This document shows, piece after piece, positions 32,874 through 44,205 of a stretch of DNA of 64,000 nt; the stretch's first letter is position 1; each line of letters starts with the position of its first letter. Position numbers and translations under genes: made by a program. Source of the stretch: Bathynomus jamesi (taxonomy: Eukaryota > Arthropoda > Malacostraca > Isopoda > Cirolanidae); assembly GCA_023014485.1 (NCBI GenBank), contig JAJOZX010001570.1, positions 205,001-269,000 on the forward strand. The letters run 5' to 3'. The notes beneath the pieces are model-generated. The model had not been told where the DNA came from. It made no database searches and worked only from the letters and a program-made list of their open reading frames with translations.

Positions 32874-33149
32874 TTTTTTTAGTTCAGGAAGAACCGATTC
32901 GCCTCTATTTAAAGGGCATATCTCAGCGGAAAAACAAAGAAAAAGTGAGAGGAAAGACAGAGGAAAAAGAAAGGGTGGAGGGGACAGTCGAAGTGGAAAA
33001 AGACCAAGGATGACAAGGACTGCAGGGTCGAGCCCCATCATCCTTGGGTGCTAGGGCCGGGAGGGCGCACGTGAAACCTCCAGGAACAAGCACGTACAAA
33101 CGAGCACAAAGAGCACTCAAGAGCACGAGCTTAGAACCCCCTTGCGGGG

Positions 33150-33150
<1 letters not shown>
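32873..33150 (-). mobile_element. LINE-related 3' tail, copy 1
   Basis: Almost identical to 48777-49066 and, inverted, to 59638-59886. On the minus strand it ends 'ccgctgagatatgccc' then 'gaggcgaatcggttcttcc' and an A-rich tail, parallel to the 3' end of the I-type LINE at 48178-48744 ('cgccgagatatgtacc'...'gaatcggcgg'). (AT)n flanks it on both sides. Confidence 0.65.
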
Positions 33151-33216
<66 letters not shown>

Positions 33217-33240
33217 TATATATAATATATATATATATAA
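33151..33240. repeat. (AT)n microsatellite
   Basis: An AT tract that truncates the LINE at 33241. Confidence 0.95.
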
Positions 33241-33242
33241 CA

Positions 33243-34376
33243 GGAAAAGTAGGGAAATGGATATATAATTTCCTTAGTGAGCGGAGGCAAGTCGTTACAG
33301 TACAAGGAGTATCTTCATCAGAATCAGAGGTCCTCAGCTCAGTACCACAAGGAACAGTATTAGCTCCACTACTCTTCATAATCATGCTAACTGACATAGA
33401 TGAGGACGTTAACAGAGACAGCACAGTAACATCCTTTGCGGATGACACAAAGATCAGTAGAAAAATAAGAAACCCAGAAGACATAGGATCTCTACAAACC
33501 GACATAAACAAAATCTACAAGTGGACTGAAGACAACAATATGAAGTTTAACACCGAGAAATTTCAGCTATTACGGTACGGAAAAAGAGAAGACCTAAAGT
33601 GCATGGAATATTATACCCCAAATGGACAGGAAATTCAGAGAAATTCCAGAGCAAAAGATTTAGGGGTTGTAATGACAGATGATGCGAAATTTGAAACACA
33701 AAATAAGATAGCAGTAAACAGAGCAAAGAGAATAACGGGTCAGATATTGAGAACTTTTAAACGAAGGGATAGGAATGTAATGATTCCTCTACTGAAAACC
33801 CTGATAATACCCAAATTAGAATACTGCTCGGTCCTAACTTCCCCATATAAAAAAGAAGACATTAGACAGCTGGAGGGGATCCAAAGAAGCTTCACAGCCA
33901 AGATCAATGGGTGCAAAGAACTAAATTACTGGGAAAGGTTACAAGAACTAGACCTATATTCACTGGAAAGGAGAAGAGAGAGATACACCATTATTTACAC
34001 TTGGAAAATAATGGAGAAGCTAGTCCCTAATCTTACTCTGAATCCCATAACTCCCCAAACAACGATGGAAAGTAGAAGCGGTAGACTGTGTCGTATTCCC
34101 AAATTGAAGGCGAGACAGGGAACATCCTTAACCCTGAAAGAAAATAGTTTTGTAGTGAGAGGACCAAAACTGTTTAATCAGTTGCCCAAAGACCTAAGAA
34201 ACACGAAGGGAGTTGCAGTGGAAATCTTCAAAAGAAGACTAGACGCCTGGCTCAGAACAATCCCCGATGAGCCGGGCGTACCTGGCTATGTGAGGTGGAG
34301 AGCGCAAGAATCCAACTCACTACTTCACCAGGCCAACTCGAGAGGAGGGGCGACAAGCTTGACCTTCGCGAAATGA
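33243..34376 (+). CDS. LINE reverse transcriptase, C-terminal half
   Basis: The frame runs open from the AT tract: GKVGKWIYNFLSERRQVVTV, SSVPQGTVLAPLLFIIM, then FADDTK (the RT catalytic DD). Next come TEKFQLLRYGKR, the thumb region, and a conserved C-terminal tail (FKRRLDAWLRTIPDEPGVPG). It is 5' truncated; the first RT motifs are missing. The frame is intact to its stop. It is the same family as 54975-56590 and belongs to the Jockey/CR1 type by motif style; there is no RNase H. Confidence 0.85.
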   Translation, partial: GKVGKWIYNFLSERRQVVTVQGVSSSESEVLSSVPQGTVLAPLLFIIMLTDIDEDVNRDSTVTSFADDTKISRKIRNPEDIGSLQTDINKIYKWTEDNNMKFNTEKFQLLRYGKREDLKCMEYYTPNGQEIQRNSRAKDLGVVMTDDAKFETQNKIAVNRAKRITGQILRTFKRRDRNVMIPLLKTLIIPKLEYCSVLTSPYKKEDIRQLEGIQRSFTAKINGCKELNYWERLQELDLYSLERRRERYTIIYTWKIMEKLVPNLTLNPITPQTTMESRSGRLCRIPKLKARQGTSLTLKENSFVVRGPKLFNQLPKDLRNTKGVAVEIFKRRLDAWLRTIPDEPGVPGYVRWRAQESNSLLHQANSRGGATSLTFAK

Positions 34377-34495
34377 GAAATCATCACGCGGAACCTTTGT
34401 AAGGTTGTAAGGTAAGGTATATATGCTGCAAACCCACCAGGAAAAAAAAAGTTTTGCAGCATTCATTCATTTCACGTGTTTAATTGTGAAATTCA

Positions 34496-34500
<5 letters not shown>
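34377..34500 (+). repeat. LINE 3' tail joined to a small palindromic repeat
   Basis: The LINE tail ends near 34420. 'gctgcaaacccaccagg' and 'cattcatttcacgtgttt' follow; these recur in reverse at 43058-43177 and partly at 884-955. This looks like a small independent repeat flanked by AT tracts. Confidence 0.5.
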
Positions 34501-34541
<41 letters not shown>

Positions 34542-34546
34542 GCCCA

Positions 34547-35802
34547 CAGGGGTTAGACAAAATAATATGAACACCCGCCGATTTCACCGGTTATCTTTAC
34601 GGACTGCTCAGACACAAAGTAAATGGTCAAATGACTGGCAAACCTATTTAAATGCGTAACAGAGAGTGTATACGTCATGTTATAACCCTCACGTTGTTTT
34701 TACAGATCTGAGTGAATTATGAATAAGCAGTTATGAAAGACCTGTCAGACTTCCAAAGAGGGCAAATTGTCGGAGCGCGGATGGCTGGTGCATCGGTGAC
34801 GAAAACCGCTCAGATGTTCAATGTATCCAGAGGAACTGTCTCTATGGTCATGTCTGCATACCAAAACCATGGAAAGACAAGCACCGACAAATGCAATAGT
34901 GGACGCAAGAAGAAGCTGTGTGATCGAGACCGCCGGGTGCATTGTGACAAAGAACCATAAGACCACAGCTCCAAAAGTGACTGCAGAGCTTAACCAGCAT
35001 CTTGCAAGCCCGGTATCGACCAGAACTGTACGTCGCGAGCTCCATGGAGCTGGATACCATGGGAGGGCTGCAATTGCCAAACCCTTCCTTTCGCACATCA
35101 ACATTGAGCGGCGCAGAAAATGGTGTAATGACCATAAGAATTGGTCAATGGACCGGTGGAAGAATGTAGTCTACTCCGACGAATCCTCCTTTACGCTATT
35201 TCCATGTTCCGGTCGAGTTTACGTCCGGAGACAGCCTAAAGATGCTTATGACCCCGACTGCCTGACCCCAACCGTTAAGCATGGAGGCGGATCTGTGATG
35301 GTTTGGGCAGCAATATCGTGGAATACTCTTGGCCCAGCTGTAGTACTGCATGGTAGGGTTAACGCCCAGGTCTATCTGTCAATATCGGCTGACCAGGTCC
35401 ATCCATGGTCCAAACGCTGTTTCCCAATGGCGGCGCCGTCTTCCAGGATGATAATGCACCAATCCACACCGCTGGGGTCGTTAAAAACTGGTTTGAAGAG
35501 CATGTTAGTGAAGTAGAACGCTTGGATTGGCCTCCACAATCCCCGGATCTTAACATTATCGAGCATCTGTGGTGTCAGTTGGAGCAGCAGGTCAGAAGCC
35601 GATTCCCACCGCCGGCGTCTTTGGAGGAACTGGAGCAGGGTTTGCTCGAAGAATAGCTCAGGATTCCTCTAGCCACTGTCCAAAAGCTGTATGAATCAAT
35701 TCCCCGACGCATTGCAGCTGTTATTGCCGCTAAAGGAGGACCAACTCCATATTATGAATAAAAACCGCCATTTATCAAGGTGTTCATATTATTTTGTCCA
35801 AC

Positions 35803-35806
<4 letters not shown>
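34547..35806 (+). mobile_element. Tc1/mariner (DD36E-spaced) element, copy 1
   Basis: The inverted ends are CAGGGGTTAGACAAAATAAT and its complement, ending at 35806. Right of it is (TA)n; left, a short non-repeat lead follows (TA)n. A second copy is at 53872-54952. Confidence 0.88.
34733..35656 (+). pseudogene. Tc1-type transposase, frameshifted
   Basis: Start [20 protein letters not shown] with a helix-turn-helix ([16 protein letters not shown]). Catalytic residues: D in VVYSDESSFTLF, D in FQDDNAPIHTAG, E in SPDLNIIEHLW. I count 36 residues between the second D and the E, so DD36E rather than DD34E. Frameshifts near 34940 and 35400 split it into three frames (34733-34960, 34821-35516, 35405-35656). 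Otherwise nearly complete at about 300 residues. Confidence 0.88.
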
Positions 35807-35845
<39 letters not shown>

Positions 35846-35847
<2 letters not shown>

Positions 35848-37102
35848 CTTAACCGCCGATTCGTACCTAAAATGGTACATATCTCGGCGAGACAGAGAGT
35901 GGGTAATGTCACTGGGGTTGGGGGTATCAGCATGAGGGAATGAGAAGGTTCAGTTATTGAATATATGGGAGAGGGGGTATGAATTTAGATGCGGTGAAGT
36001 AGTTGGGAGTGGGTGAGGTATGAAAAAATCGCTTCCGCTGAGAAGTGCGGGCCTTCGGCGAGTATGGACTGGAGATATACGGATGTGGGGATGCGGGACA
36101 GGTAGGGGAAACAGCTGTGGCGGAGGCCAGATTCGGGCATTCGACCAGGAGGTGGACGACGATGATGGGGGTATGGCAGATGGGGCAGAGAGGGGCTGGC
36201 AATTTAACCATAAGGTGACCGTGTGTGCTTCGTGTGTGCCCTAGGCGGAAACGGGATAGAACCACCTCTTTATGACGGGACCTATGGAACGAGGAAGCCC
36301 AGTAGTCAAGTTCAGGTTTTATCCGCTGGAATTTGTTGTGTATAGCCTGGTCCCATTCCCGTTGCCAGATGGAACGGAAGTGGGAGCGGAGAGTCGGGAA
36401 AACATCTGTGAAAGGGAGGGGGCCGGGTGGAGACTGGCAATGAGCAAGCGGATTTCGCCTTACAGTTCGCCTCCTCATTACTCCGGATATCGACTTGTGC
36501 CGGGACCCAGCAGAAGGTGACCGTCTTGTGTTGGGATGTCGTCAAGGAGTGGAAGGTTTGTTGGATGGCGCAGACAAGTGGGTGAGGGGGGGTTAAATTT
36601 TTGAAGGGAGAGGCCTCACGGGGAAGGGGGACGGCTCTAGAGAGCGGTTGGGTCACTATCCACCGCTGAGGCAGCCGCACCAATCTCTGATCGGGAACCA
36701 TCCGTATAAATGGGGACAGTGTTCAGGTATCGGGTTACGTGTTCCTGGAAGAGCGACTTGTATACTGAAGCGGTCGTGGTAGCTTTCGGCAGGGCACATA
36801 AGTCCCTGCAAAACTTTATAGGGGTGAGGAGCCAGGAGGGATGGATATGATACGAGATGGGGATGACTGAGGGAGGGGGCATGTTGGAAAGATCCAGGAA
36901 AGAGCGGACCGCTTCCGTGAAGTGCCAGCTCTGACCCTGGGGTGGAGGTTCTAAAATTGCCGCGCACAGAAGTAACGAGGGTAGCCTCTGCGCGCGAAGG
37001 TAGGTCCTCATGAGGAGCAGACCCCGCCGGTGGGTGAGAGGGAGGTAGTTACATTCTGCTTGGAAGCTGGGGAGGATCGGAAGGCACCGGTGAAGTGGAG
37101 GC

Positions 37103-37106
<4 letters not shown>
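35846..37106 (-). mobile_element. I-type LINE 3' part with RNase H
   Basis: Minus frames 37011-36637 and 36478-35954 read VPIYTDGSRSEIGAAASAV, the start of an RNase H domain as in I-superfamily LINEs. Then come HRSRHKEVVLSRFRLGHTRS, THGHLMVKLPAPLCPICHTP and VHLLVECPNL, the C-terminal zinc-knuckle region after RNase H. The 3' end 'cgccgagatatgtacc' is at about 35880. It is truncated at the AT tract on its 5' side and has frameshifts. Confidence 0.8.
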
Positions 37107-37172
<66 letters not shown>

Positions 37173-37178
37173 GAATCA

Positions 37179-37210
<32 letters not shown>
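37107..37210. repeat. (AT)n microsatellites
   Basis: Two AT tracts (37107-37166, 37183-37210) with a short unique spacer. The second abuts the mariner end. Confidence 0.95.
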
Positions 37211-37211
<1 letters not shown>

Positions 37212-37900
37212 CGAAGGGCGGTCAGAAAAGTTTACACAGCGTATAATTTTGTAACTAAAGGACCTACACATTGATTATGTTTGTATCAGGTGAATTCGTT
37301 AATCATTGTTGGCAACATTGCACGTCGATTCGGCTGCCATCTACCGTACATTGGTTATACGAGTCAGTTGAACATGGCGGCTGGACTGGAACAGTGCCCT
37401 GTAATTTCTGTAACGATATTCAGAGTCTGTCAGTGCTCAAGAATTTCTCGAGCGCATTGTCACAGGAGACGAGACATGGGTTCATCACCGTACTCCGGAA
37501 ACAAAACGTGCCAGCGTGGAATGGAAACTCCCTGGGTCCCCGCCAGGGTTGGCAAAAACTTGGGTTTTTCACAAAAAACCCAACCCAACTAGGTTTTGGG
37601 TTTTTTGGTTTTTTGATGGGTTGAAATTTTTTTTTAGAAAACTTCGATAATTATGTAGTGCCGAAAAATCTATTATTTTATTAATTTATTTATCTAATCT
37701 ACAATATATATTAAAAAGACATCTTTATTTCGCAGAAAGTTCAGATATGAGAGATAATAATGACATTAGAATTTTCTCCATTTTAATTTTAGATCTTTCC
37801 TTTATTTCTTAACAGCAGATTTCAGCTTTATTTAAATTTTTAAGATGCAAACTCAAAGAGTTATAGAGGTGGAAGATCTAAAGCTAGCGAATGGGATGAG

Positions 37901-40900
37901 ATGAGTTTATTAAGTGATCAGCCTACTAGAGTACTATGCAATTATTGCAAAGAAAGTATCACTCGAAAAATTGAGAGAGTAAAACATCATCTAGAGAAAT
38001 GCAGTAAAAGAAAAGTGGAATGTTTTGAAAATGAGGCAAGAGGTATGCCGAGACTCGAACTTGGAGCATCAGTTGAAACTGATTCACTTCCTCCGACTTT
38101 GGCTTCTGGCAAAGATGATCCAAAGATTATAAGTGAAAATGTGCCCGAAATGAGTGACACCAGTGCAGGTTCTTCATCATCCACATTCTGTCATTCAACA
38201 CCAATAAAGCATGATAAAAGGCAAAGATCAATTACACCATTTGTGGTAAGAACGACTGTGGACCAAAAGGAAGAATTAGATTTACAAGTTGCAAGGTTCT
38301 TTTTTTCAGCTAACATACCCTTCAACGTTTTAGAAAATAAAGAATTTATAAAATTAATCAAAGGTCTAAGATCAGGATATGAACCACCAATCACGAAAAA
38401 GTTGGCATCTGATCTGTTAATAAAAGTTAATGATGAAGTAATTCATGAAATGAAGAATGACCTTAATCTTGATGATTATACCATTACCCTTATACAAGAT
38501 GGCTGGAGTTCAGTAGGTAATGATCCTATTATTGCGCACAGTATTCATAATGGAAAAAAGCCATATCTGATTTCAGCAGTAGATGCTGAAGTACAAAAAA
38601 GACAGCAGAATATTGTGCACAGTTAGCTAGAGAAGCAATAACAAAAACTAAAGAAATATATGGCATTGATGTAAGTATAACTATTTTGGAGCACTGACAA
38701 TTCAGCGCAGGACAATTCAGCGCAAGACAATTCAGCGCGTCAGTACAGTTAAAAGTTTAGTTAAAATAATAAAAATAAATCGCAATAAATAAAAGAGAAA
38801 AATTTGTATATTTATATATATGCTAAATTGGGTCTGTATCGAAGGAGTGACATTTCAAAGGAGTGGAGTGACATTTCAAAGGAGTGGAGTGACATTTCAA
38901 AGGAGTGGAGTGACATTTCGAGTGACATAACAAAGGAGTGACATAAATACCGTAACGAAAGAGTGACATAACGAAGGAGTGACAAATCGGAGATAAAATT
39001 CAAAGGAGTATAATTATTAAAATTTTATTTAAAAAAACAAAATTTGTTAGAATTGTTAAAATTAAGATTTTATTTCAAAAACTAGAAACCTAACCTAACC
39101 TAACAGTTGCAAGCCTCTCTTCCCTCTGGATTTGTTCTTTCTTCTTCTTTGTTGGTATTTTCGCGCTGAATTGTCTTTGCACTGAATTGTCTTTGCGCTG
39201 AATTGTCCTGCGCTGAATTGTCCTGTGCTGAATTGTCCTGCGCTGAATAGTCGGGTCACGAACTATTTTGTAGGTACATTTTATTTTATTTATAAACTGA
39301 ATGTAATTCTCTGCCTTGGTAAACTCAAATGCTCAGTTCCTTATGAGTTATGACATTTTATTTTCAGGTATTTGCTATATGCACTGATAACGAAAACAAA
39401 ATGATAAGAATGAGAGAAATTCTTAAGGAGGACAACTACAGTCTTATTACTTATGGCTGTTCAGCACACCATCTAAACTTGGTAGAAAAAGATGTCTCCC
39501 CAAAATCAGTTCTCAAGCATGTTGTAGAAATTAACAAATATTTCCGAAACCATCACCAACCTCATGTAAGCTAAAAACAAATCAATAAATTAGCTACTGT
39601 CAGCTTTACTTTTACGCATTAGCACTGTCACCAGTGTGAATCCTAATTCACGACTCATTAATATAATAAGTTGCATAGGCTATTTATTTATGCTGTCAAA
39701 TCCAGCAATATTTGTAATAAAAATTTATATTTTAGGGTTAGTTAATGGAGAAAGGAGGTATGATGCGCAACTACCAAATGAAACCAGATGGAATTCTCAG
39801 TCAGAATGCATAAAAACCTATTTGTCAAATTACTCTATATATATAGAAATAAGAGGAGAGCATATTGAAGACTTTGATCACAACATCGGAAAATTGATAG
39901 ATAACTTATCTATACAGAGAGAGGCATTCAACTTACAGTCACAACTCTTACTTGTTGGAAATGCTCTAGATAAGGTGTGTTTATAGTATGCAGTTAAAAT
40001 TACTTAACTTTAAATACCAATATTAATTTCAAGATATTTTATAGACTTATAGTGCACATTTTATTTATAGAATCCTGTACTAAAGCACTACTAATAAATA
40101 ATTAAAATACACTTCATTTTGTATGTGTTGTAACTTGTAACACCAAAAAATAAATTCTAACAATGCATAATTCTAAATGTTTACAGATGTTTTCATTCAG
40201 CCATATATAACTTTATAGTTTTTTTTTTTTTTTGTTACAGTTGCAGGCTGATAACATTATCTGATGCTGTTGAAATTTGGCTCAATTTAATCCAAGATGA
40301 AAAATTAGCTCCATACAAAGAAGATATTATTAAGAGATTTAAAAAAGCTATGGAGCCATGTCATCTTTTGGCAAATATAACTGACTCAAAGTATGAAGGT
40401 AAATAGGACCTAAATGCTTAACTACTATCAATATATAAAACATAGGTAACTCAACTGTATGGGCACAAGAGTTTTCTCTAATCTGAATCAAATCATCTGG
40501 CATTGCCATATTAGATAACAATTAGCATAAATTAGATACCATAACATAAATTATATAATATATATTATTAGCTTTATTTTTGTTTCCACACAGTTCTATT
40601 ATTTTTCAGGACAAAAACTGAATAGAGTTCAAGAGGAAGAGGCTGAAGAACGGCTGATTGAAATAAATTCAGAATACATGGCAGGATATTATGCATTCCA
40701 CTTCAAAGACCACTAATTTTTCCTCCTTATTTATTCAAAGATAGTATAGTGAGCTCTACATCAGCTAGTAATTGGTGGAAAATTGTTGAAATGAAAGAAA
40801 AAAAGAGAACAGGTTACCATTAGGTTTTGCTAAATTTATGAGATCTGTTCATAGTTGTCCGGCCAGTTCCGGATCATTGGAAAGATTTTTTTCAGCGTTT

Positions 40901-41011
40901 GGCTTGGTATGGAGTAAAATACTAAATAGTTTAGGGAAAGAAAAGGCAGAAGTGTTGGTTCGAATCTACCGCCACCTAAGGTCAAAAGATGCTGAACATA
41001 CTGATCAATAA
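37901..41011 (+). pseudogene. multi-exon hAT transposase
   Basis: Five exons can be traced: 37901-38670, 39368-39565, 39736-39974, 40241-40398 and 40610-41011. All have GT/AG borders, for example donor 'ATTGAT|gtaagt' and acceptor 'ttattttcag'. The N-terminus has a BED-type finger (VLCNYCKESITRKIERVKHH). The core has ITLIQDGWSSVGNDPIIAHS and FAICTDNENKMIRMREIL then YGCSAHHLNL. PNETRWNSQSECIKTYLSNY follows, and the dimerisation part SCPASSGSLERFFSAFGLVW ends it. Frameshifts near 38600 and in the last exon (about 40715, 40815) disable it. Confidence 0.85.
38694..39255. repeat. foldback repeat with 14-bp and 20-bp tandem units
   Basis: Inside the first intron of the hAT gene. The left side has three units of GACAATTCAGCGCA; the right side (39161-39250) has six inverted units. 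Between them, at 38842-38990, a unit close to AAAGGAGTGGAGTGACATTT repeats four or more times, and 'taacctaacctaac' is at 39093. No ORF. Confidence 0.75.
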
Positions 41012-41719
41012 TCAATATTAGGTACCACTTAAATTATTTAAATTATAAAGCTGAAAAGAAGCATGATTTATTTTTAGATATAGGTAGCCAATTAAAAGAT
41101 AGATAAATTAGATACAGTATTAGATATAAGGTTCATAATGAAACATATCAAATAAATAGTTTCTGGAAATTTTAGTTTACATTGGCCTTATCACATTAAT
41201 TGTTTATAGGTGTTAATGTATAAGACTGCATAACCACATTATAAGAAATGCCAAGTTAAAAATAAGTTTATGAGAAGTAAATTGATGTGGGTTTTTAGGT
41301 TGGGTTTTTGGGTACCAACCCTGATCCCCGCCACCAAAGAAATTCAAGATTGTGAGGTCCACTGGCAAAGTGATGGTTACCGTGTTTTGGGACCACAAAG
41401 GCGTTTTGCTCGCAGACTTCATGCAAAAGGGCACAACAATCAATGCAGCTGCATATTGTTCAACACTGGAACGTTTACGAGCGGCCATTAAATGTAAACG
41501 TCCTGGACTGCTCCGTAGGGCAGGGCACTGTTCCAGTCAATCCGCCAAGTTCAACTGACTCATAAAACCAATGTACGCTAGATGGCAGCCGAATCGACGT
41601 GCAATGTTGCCAACAATGATTAACGAATTCACCTGATACAAACATAATCAATGTAGGTCCTTTAGTTACGAAATTATACGCCGTGTAAACTTATATTATG
41701 ACCGCCCCTGGTGTGTATA

Positions 41720-41731
41720 TATATATGGGTA

Positions 41732-41778
<47 letters not shown>

Positions 41779-41798
41779 CAGTATGTATGTATGTATAT
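41720..41798. repeat. (AT)n and (GTAT)n microsatellite
   Basis: It separates the mariner/hAT composite from the next mariner. Confidence 0.9.
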
Positions 41799-42993
41799 TA
41801 GGTCATCCCATAAGTAATGTTTATAAAATTCAGGCGGTTTTGAGGCAAAAAATGTACAAAGACTGGTGTGCAGGTCATCTAAAGAAGTATAATGTTTCTC
41901 GTCAAGATAGTTTTGCAGACTCCTGAAGAGATGATCATCTGAAGGCGCAAGGACTGGATAATATGGAGGATGTGGAAGTTTTTCCCATCCAAGCTCCTCA
42001 ATTTTTGCAGAAGTGATCCGAGCAGTATGAGGACGTGCGTTGTCGTGCTGGAACATGATTCCTTTCCGATTAACCAATGAAGGTCTCTTTTCTTTTAGCG
42101 CAGTGTTCAATCGATCCAGTTGTTGACAGTAGACTTCAGCGGTGATTGTTTGATTGTTTGGTTGTGTGGTAAGGTTTCAAAGTGTATTACACCACCTTTA
42201 TCCCACCAAACACTAAGCAACACCTTCCGAGGATGAAGATTTGGTTTTGGCTGTGGTGTCGCTGGTTCTCCGGCACAAACCCACTGTCGACGGCGCTTAA
42301 CATTCTGGTACAGTATCCACTTTTCATCACGTCACTAAACGGTGCAAAAACGGATCTTGGAGTTCACGGGAATGAAGAGCTGTGCTAATGTTTACCTGCA
42401 CCCTCAGATTGTCGACCGACAATTCATGTGGCACCCATTTTCCTAACTTAGGCACTTTCCCGAGTTGTTGCAAATGTCGATGGATGGTGGATGGGGATGA
42501 ATTGAGTTTCTGGGCCAATTCTTCGACAGTTGTTGAACAGTCTTCTTCAAGTGCGGCTAACATTTGGGTTTAGTTGCTACCAAAGTAGCAACCACTTTGG
42601 TCATCACCAAACTCAGCAGGGCGTCCAGAGCGTGCTGCATCTGTCAAACGGCAGTCACCATTCCTAAACTTTTGAAACCATCTTTGACATTTCCTCACAT
42701 GCAGAATATCGTTGCCATAAACGTTCTGAATGTTTCGCGTTGCTTCAGTAGCACTATTCCCTTTTTTGAACTCGTAAAGCATTATATGCCTGATATGCTC
42801 TTCTGATACCACCATGTTTATGAGGGGTTCACATAAAGCAAAACACACTCTTCACTGGTCAAGGTCTGTAAAGTATGTAGCGAAACACGATAAATCTCCT
42901 CTTAGATATAACCTTCGGAAAATTTATGCTTAAACCGAGTAGGACTAGTTTAAACTTAATTTATCGTAAAAAAGACATTACTTATAGGATGAC

Positions 42994-42996
<3 letters not shown>
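41799..42996 (-). mobile_element. mariner (DD34D), copy 1
   Basis: The ends AGGTCATCCCATAAGTAATG and the inverted form at 42975-42996 lie in TA-rich flanks. The minus-strand transposase is broken into 42848-42570 (HTH: HIMLYEFKKGNSATEATRNI, then CQRWFQKFRNGDCRLTD), 42563-42327 (second HTH: STTVEELAQKLNSSPSTIHR) and 42110-41810 (FQHDNARPHTARITSAKIEE, then LAPSDDHLF). I count 34 residues between the last two Asp. Frameshifts and loss of the first catalytic segment make it inactive. The sister copy is at 61645-62914. Confidence 0.88.

Positions 42997-42997
<1 letters not shown>

Positions 42998-43056
<59 letters not shown>
42998..43056. repeat. (AT)n microsatellite
   Basis: An AT tract directly at the mariner end. 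Confidence 0.95.
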
Positions 43057-43057
<1 letters not shown>

Positions 43058-43058
<1 letters not shown>

Positions 43059-43177
43059 GATGAATTTCACAATTAAACACGTGAAATGAATGAATGCTGC
43101 AAACTCACAAGGAGGTGTAGCTCTGAATACATGAAAGGCCTTGGAATCGTTTTCTTTTTCCTTGTTGGTTTGCAGCA
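43058..43177 (-). repeat. small dispersed repeat
   Basis: Shares 'atgaatttcac', 'aattaaacacgtgaaatg' and 'gctgcaaac' with the inverted copy at 34427-34500. It begins and ends with complementary 'gctgcaaac...ggtttgcagc'. Both copies are boxed in by (AT)n. Confidence 0.5.
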
Positions 43178-43182
43178 TATAT

Positions 43183-43249
<67 letters not shown>

Positions 43250-43257
43250 ATTTTAAG

Positions 43258-43459
43258 TGGGGTTGTTTAACCTCCTTTGCAACATCTTAGGTCATATGAC
43301 GGAGGGGACCTACAGCTTTACGTGGGATCCGAACACGGGTCGCTACATAATCTGGGAGCGGAGGACGGTCTCCCATCCAACTACTACCCAGACCCAATGT
43401 CGCTTAACTTCGCTGATCTTCGGGAAGCGGTGTTACGACATCGGCCACGACGTAGCCCA
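43258..43459 (-). mobile_element. 5S-derived SINE, complete copy
   Basis: Read on the minus strand it begins GGGCTACGTCGTGGCCGATG and then has AGATCAGCGAAGTTAAGCGA, GGTCTGGGTAGTAGTTGGAT and GGGAGACCG, in the order and spacing of 5S rRNA including its internal promoter elements. The unrelated tail ends 'gttaaacaacccc'. This is the best-preserved copy in the window. Confidence 0.85.
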
Positions 43460-43618
43460 TATATATATATATATATATATATACATTCAACTGCAAAGAA
43501 CACGCAGTATAAATAACGTATAATAACGAATGTATATAATGTTACGGCATGCGGGAGGTGCCCCCTTGGGGCATTGGTTTCTGCGAGTATGTAGAAGAAT
43601 TACGGCATTTGGAAGAGT

Positions 43619-43694
43619 GAGGTCCATGGTGTAATGGTATCGCGTCTGACCGGCAATCGGAAGATCCCGGGTTCGATTCCCAGGTGGTTACCTC
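43619..43694 (+). tRNA. tRNA-like sequence, probably a pseudogene
   Basis: An A-box-like TGGTGTAATGGTATCG and a perfect B box GGTTCGATTCC are spaced as in tRNA. The anticodon arm TCTGA-CCGGCAA-TCGGA forms five pairs (one G-U) but has C instead of U33; the nominal anticodon is GGC. The T stem has a C-A mismatch and the acceptor stem pairs only with a 2-nt bulge. A TTTTTT terminator follows at about 43696. It may instead be a SINE head. Confidence 0.45.
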
Positions 43695-43789
43695 ATTTTT
43701 TCATTTGTTCCGTTCTCTCTCTCTCGTCTTGCGCGGAATATCTCCTATACAAGCGTCGTTCTTTACGATATATATATATATATATATAT

Positions 43790-44205
43790 GAGGTGTGATC
43801 AAAAAGTTCCGTAAATAGTCCCGCAACTAATGAACGCGTGTCAGTAGGTGATGTCAGTGTGTATGGCTGATGACGTCACCTTGGCCACTTGCCAGATGCC
43901 AACAAACACCATTCAACTACCCACCAGTGCGCCATGTCATTGCTTTGTGTGAGGGCGTTTTTGTGGCATCTGGCGATTATGCAGAAAATGTCGAAATTTG
44001 AGCAACGTGCAAACATCAAATTTTGTTTTAAACTTGGTAACACGGCTACAGAAACGCATGGAATGCTTGCAGCTGTCTACGGAGATGAAGTTGTTACAAA
44101 CAAGACTGTTTGCAAGTGGTTTGGAAGGTTTCGAGAAGGAAACGAGTCTTTGGAAGATGATGAAAGAAGTGGTCATCCGTCCGTCTTGTTTGTAACAACT
44201 TCATC
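43790..44205 (+). mobile_element. truncated mariner with HTH domain
   Basis: The left end 'gaggtgtgatcaaaaagttc' follows (AT)n. The frame from about 43986 reads MSKFEQRANIKFCFKLGNTA, TETHGMLAAVYGDEVVTNK and VCKWFGRFREGNESLEDDER, the N-terminal helix-turn-helix of mariner transposases. It breaks off near 44195, where a Penelope tail begins. No catalytic core. Confidence 0.75.

Larger units (their letters stand above)
37544..41323 (+). mobile_element. hAT transposon inserted in mariner
   Basis: The ends are CAGGGTTGGCAAAAAC and GGTACCAACCCTG (inverted). The 8-bp duplication is GTCCCCGC (37536-37543) and ATCCCCGC (41324-41331), one mismatch. The ends resemble those of 51505-53539. It carries an intron-containing transposase gene. 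Confidence 0.88.
37211..41712 (+). mobile_element. mariner element split by a hAT
   Basis: The left end 'cgaagggcggtcagaaaag' and the right end 'gaccgccc' are inverted. The arms pair over about 190 bp (37212-37412 with 41505-41712), unusually long for mariner. Left coding remnant: GDETWVHHRTPETKRASVEW at about 37465-37527. Right: KKFKIVRSTGKVMVTVFWDH at about 41332 and GVLLADFMQKGTTINAAAYC to about 41510. These join once the hAT at 37544-41323 is removed. The first and last transposase parts are absent, so it was already a deletion derivative. Confidence 0.85.

Noticed and set aside
38842..38998. Evenly repeated 20-mers that could suggest a CRISPR-like array
   Set aside because: Units are directly adjacent without unique spacers, in a eukaryotic intron; it is a minisatellite.
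39090..39108. 'cctaacctaacctaac' as a telomere-type repeat
   Set aside because: Only about three units, inside the foldback element; too short to be telomeric.
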